Source: DATCVR01 sp036566745 (lineage in GTDB: Bacteria > Actinomycetota > Actinomycetes > Jiangellales > Jiangellaceae). From it: a stretch of DNA of 15,381 nucleotides. Location of the stretch: the NCBI GenBank assembly GCA_036566745.1, contig DATCVR010000292.1:1-15381 (forward strand), given 5' to 3'. The notes below the pieces were generated by a model that was given only the letters and a program-made list of their open reading frames with translations, had not been told where the DNA came from and ran no database searches. This document shows, piece by piece, positions 13,976 to 15,381 of the stretch (positions are counted from its first letter, which is position 1; each line of letters opens with the position of its first letter). Position numbers and translations under genes: made by a program.

Positions 13976-14878
13976 GTGGTTCACACCCCTACCCTCGGCA
14001 CGGCCGCGCCCGCGGGCGCCCGCGCCGACTTCCACTCCCTCGTCGCCGCCGGCCTGTTGTGGGGCACCGGCGGGCTGGCCGGCGCCGTGCTGTCGGGGAG
14101 GTTCGGCCTCGATCCACTGGTCGTGGCCGTCTGTCGGCTGATCGTCGGCGGGACGGCGTTGCTGGCGGCAGCTGCCTTCACCGCCGGCCTGTCGTGGCGG
14201 TGGTCCGACGCCCGCGGCACGGTGGCGATGGCCGGGCTCGCCGCCTGGTACCAGAGCTGCTACTTCGTGGCCGTCGGGCTGACCTCGGTGAGCCTGGCCA
14301 CGATGATCACGCTCGGTGCGTCGCCGGTGATCCTCGTGCTGGTCGAGGCCGTCACGACGCGGCGACGACCGGCCGGGCGCGTCCTCGGCGCGGTCGGCGT
14401 GGCCATCGCCGGGCTGGTCCTGCTCGTGGGCGGGCCGGGCGGCGAGCGATCCGGTGCGGTGGCGCTCGGCGTGGCGTTCGCCGTCGCGTCGGCGGCCGGG
14501 TTCGCGGCCGTCACCGTGCTCGGCGCGCGGGTGGCGCACGGCTCCAACCGGCTGTCCACGATCGGGACGGCATTCGTCGTGGGCGGGCTGCTCATGGTGC
14601 CGGTGGCCGTGCTCACCGGGCAGACCTCGGTCGGCGGGGGAGCGGCCGCGCTCGGCGTCGTGCTCTACCTCGGCGTGGTGCCCACCGCGACGGCCTACGC
14701 GCTGTACTTCCGGGGGCTGCGCAGCGTCGGAGCGTCGGTGGCGGCGCTGGTAGCCCTGCTCGAGCCGCTCACGGCGGCGGTGCTCGGTGCCGTCGTGCTC
14801 GACGAGCGGCTGGGCGTGGCCGGGGTCGCGGGCGCCGTGCTCGTCGCCGCCGCCGTGGTGGTGGCGCGGCGAACCTGA
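13976..14878 (+). CDS. EamA-family (drug/metabolite transporter superfamily) permease
   Basis: The 300-residue product is almost entirely hydrophobic and fits about ten membrane helices in two EamA repeats. The first repeat starts at SLVAAGLLWGTGGLAGAVL and includes the family phrase GLAAWYQSCYFVAVGLTSVSLATMITLGASPVILVLVEAV. The second runs from about residue 155, with VVPTATAYALYFRGLRSVGASVAALVALLEPLTAAVLGAVVLDERLG, the most characteristic DMT segment. Such proteins export metabolites, amino acids or drugs; the substrate cannot be told from sequence. Start GTG at 13976 follows a strong AGGAG. A preceding proline-rich frame and hairpins may regulate it. It converges on the phosphotransferase gene, with only 6 bases between the two stop codons. 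Confidence 0.92.
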   Translation: MVHTPTLGTAAPAGARADFHSLVAAGLLWGTGGLAGAVLSGRFGLDPLVVAVCRLIVGGTALLAAAAFTAGLSWRWSDARGTVAMAGLAAWYQSCYFVAVGLTSVSLATMITLGASPVILVLVEAVTTRRRPAGRVLGAVGVAIAGLVLLVGGPGGERSGAVALGVAFAVASAAGFAAVTVLGARVAHGSNRLSTIGTAFVVGGLLMVPVAVLTGQTSVGGGAAALGVVLYLGVVPTATAYALYFRGLRSVGASVAALVALLEPLTAAVLGAVVLDERLGVAGVAGAVLVAAAVVVARRT

Positions 14879-14884
14879 ACAGCG

Positions 14885-15381
14885 TCAGATGCCGGCCAGC
14901 GTGCTCGCCACCCACTCCGAGCGGGCGAAGTCGTCCGGGGTGTGGTCCTCGGCGTACCAGATCATGTTCTGGACCTCCCGGGCGATCGACCAGCGGCGGG
15001 CCCGCTCGGCGTCGAGGCCGGCGACGTCGGCCGCGAGGGCCAGCCGCGATCGCAGCGCACCCTCACGGTCGGTGTCGCCGAGGTCCTCGATGCGGTTCCA
15101 CAGCATCGGGGTGATGCCGAACGCTGGGTCGCCGGCCATCGGCTGTGGGTCGATCGCGAGCCAGCGACCCCGGGCGGGGTCGGCGTCGGGGCCCGGGGCC
15201 AGGGCGTTCTCGTAGTGGAGGTCGGTGTGGATCAGGAGGTCGCCGCTGTCGGGCCCGAGCTCGCGGGCAGCGGCGACGGCCTGGTGCAGCAGCGTCACCG
15301 GAGCCGAGATGGCCAGCTCACGCCACCGGCGCGGCCACTCCTCGACCCACGTCTCTGCCAGGAGCACCATCCGCGCGACGG
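14885..15381 (-). CDS. Aminoglycoside/hydroxyurea antibiotic resistance kinase-type phosphotransferase, 5' end cut by window
   Basis: The C-terminal 165 codons or so are visible, and the frame continues open to the window edge. The catalytic loop reads LLIHTDLHYENALA, the Brenner-type motif (usually HGDLHxxN, here with T for G), with the catalytic aspartate and metal-binding asparagine present. WLAIDPQPMAGDPAFGITPMLWNR supplies the following metal-binding aspartate. This pattern is typical of the APH(6)/StrB-like family, which phosphorylates aminoglycosides or hydroxyurea in some members; many chromosomal actinobacterial members have no proven resistance role. The protein kinase-like N-lobe lies outside the window. 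The ATG at 15368-15370 is internal to the real gene, since the conserved kinase N-lobe would have to precede it. Confidence 0.85.
   Translation of the reverse strand, partial: VARMVLLAETWVEEWPRRWRELAISAPVTLLHQAVAAARELGPDSGDLLIHTDLHYENALAPGPDADPARGRWLAIDPQPMAGDPAFGITPMLWNRIEDLGDTDREGALRSRLALAADVAGLDAERARRWSIAREVQNMIWYAEDHTPDDFARSEWVASTLAGI

Noticed and set aside
1..15381. CRISPR arrays, tRNA or rRNA genes, insertion sequences, prophage, toxin-antitoxin or defence genes
   Set aside because: No regularly spaced repeats, cloverleaf sequences, transposase or integrase motifs, or known defence domains were seen; the coding content is accounted for by the listed genes.

Overview
The window is GC-rich, gene-dense DNA with short intergenic gaps, GTG starts and strong third-position G/C bias. 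The gene order dxr, site-2 protease, ispG, DUF4081-type acetyltransferase, then proS further on is a familiar actinobacterial order (the mycobacterial dxr-rip1-gcpE-Rv2867c segment looks alike). I infer a high-GC actinobacterium, possibly in the Nocardioidaceae; the exact genus cannot be read from the sequence.

Region 1 (1-5630, minus strand) is a five-gene ABC importer operon of the dipeptide/oligopeptide (Dpp/Opp) family. In transcription order it encodes a substrate-binding protein, permeases B and C, and ATPases D and F; F is cut by the window edge. The last four genes are joined by ATGA start/stop overlaps. Unusual points are a C-terminal membrane anchor on the binding protein in place of a lipobox, and a perfect 14-bp GC hairpin inside the first codons of the permease B gene.

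Region 2 (5631-5896) is the divergent control region. It holds a plausible promoter for the importer, four GGTCT(A/G) operator-like sites that overlap and flank it, and an imperfect tandem repeat just ahead of dxr.

Region 3 (5897-10538, plus strand) holds dxr, rseP and ispG, then a GNAT acetyltransferase. The methylerythritol phosphate (MEP) isoprenoid pathway supplies Dxr and IspG; the intramembrane protease gene sits tightly between them, starting on the base after the dxr stop.

Region 4 (10688-14878, plus strand) holds a CapA-like lipoprotein, prolyl-tRNA synthetase, and an EamA (DMT superfamily) permease. The 203-bp proS-EamA gap contains a 13-residue proline-rich reading frame with its own ribosome-binding site followed by several hairpins, which could be a terminator, an attenuator or both.

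Region 5 (14885-15381, minus strand) is the 3' part of an aminoglycoside/hydroxyurea-kinase-type phosphotransferase gene, convergent with the EamA gene. I see no rRNA, tRNA, CRISPR array, insertion sequence or prophage genes. I did not find a wholly new defence or mobile system; the most interesting signals are regulatory (the operator cluster, the dppB hairpin and the proS-EamA leader region).
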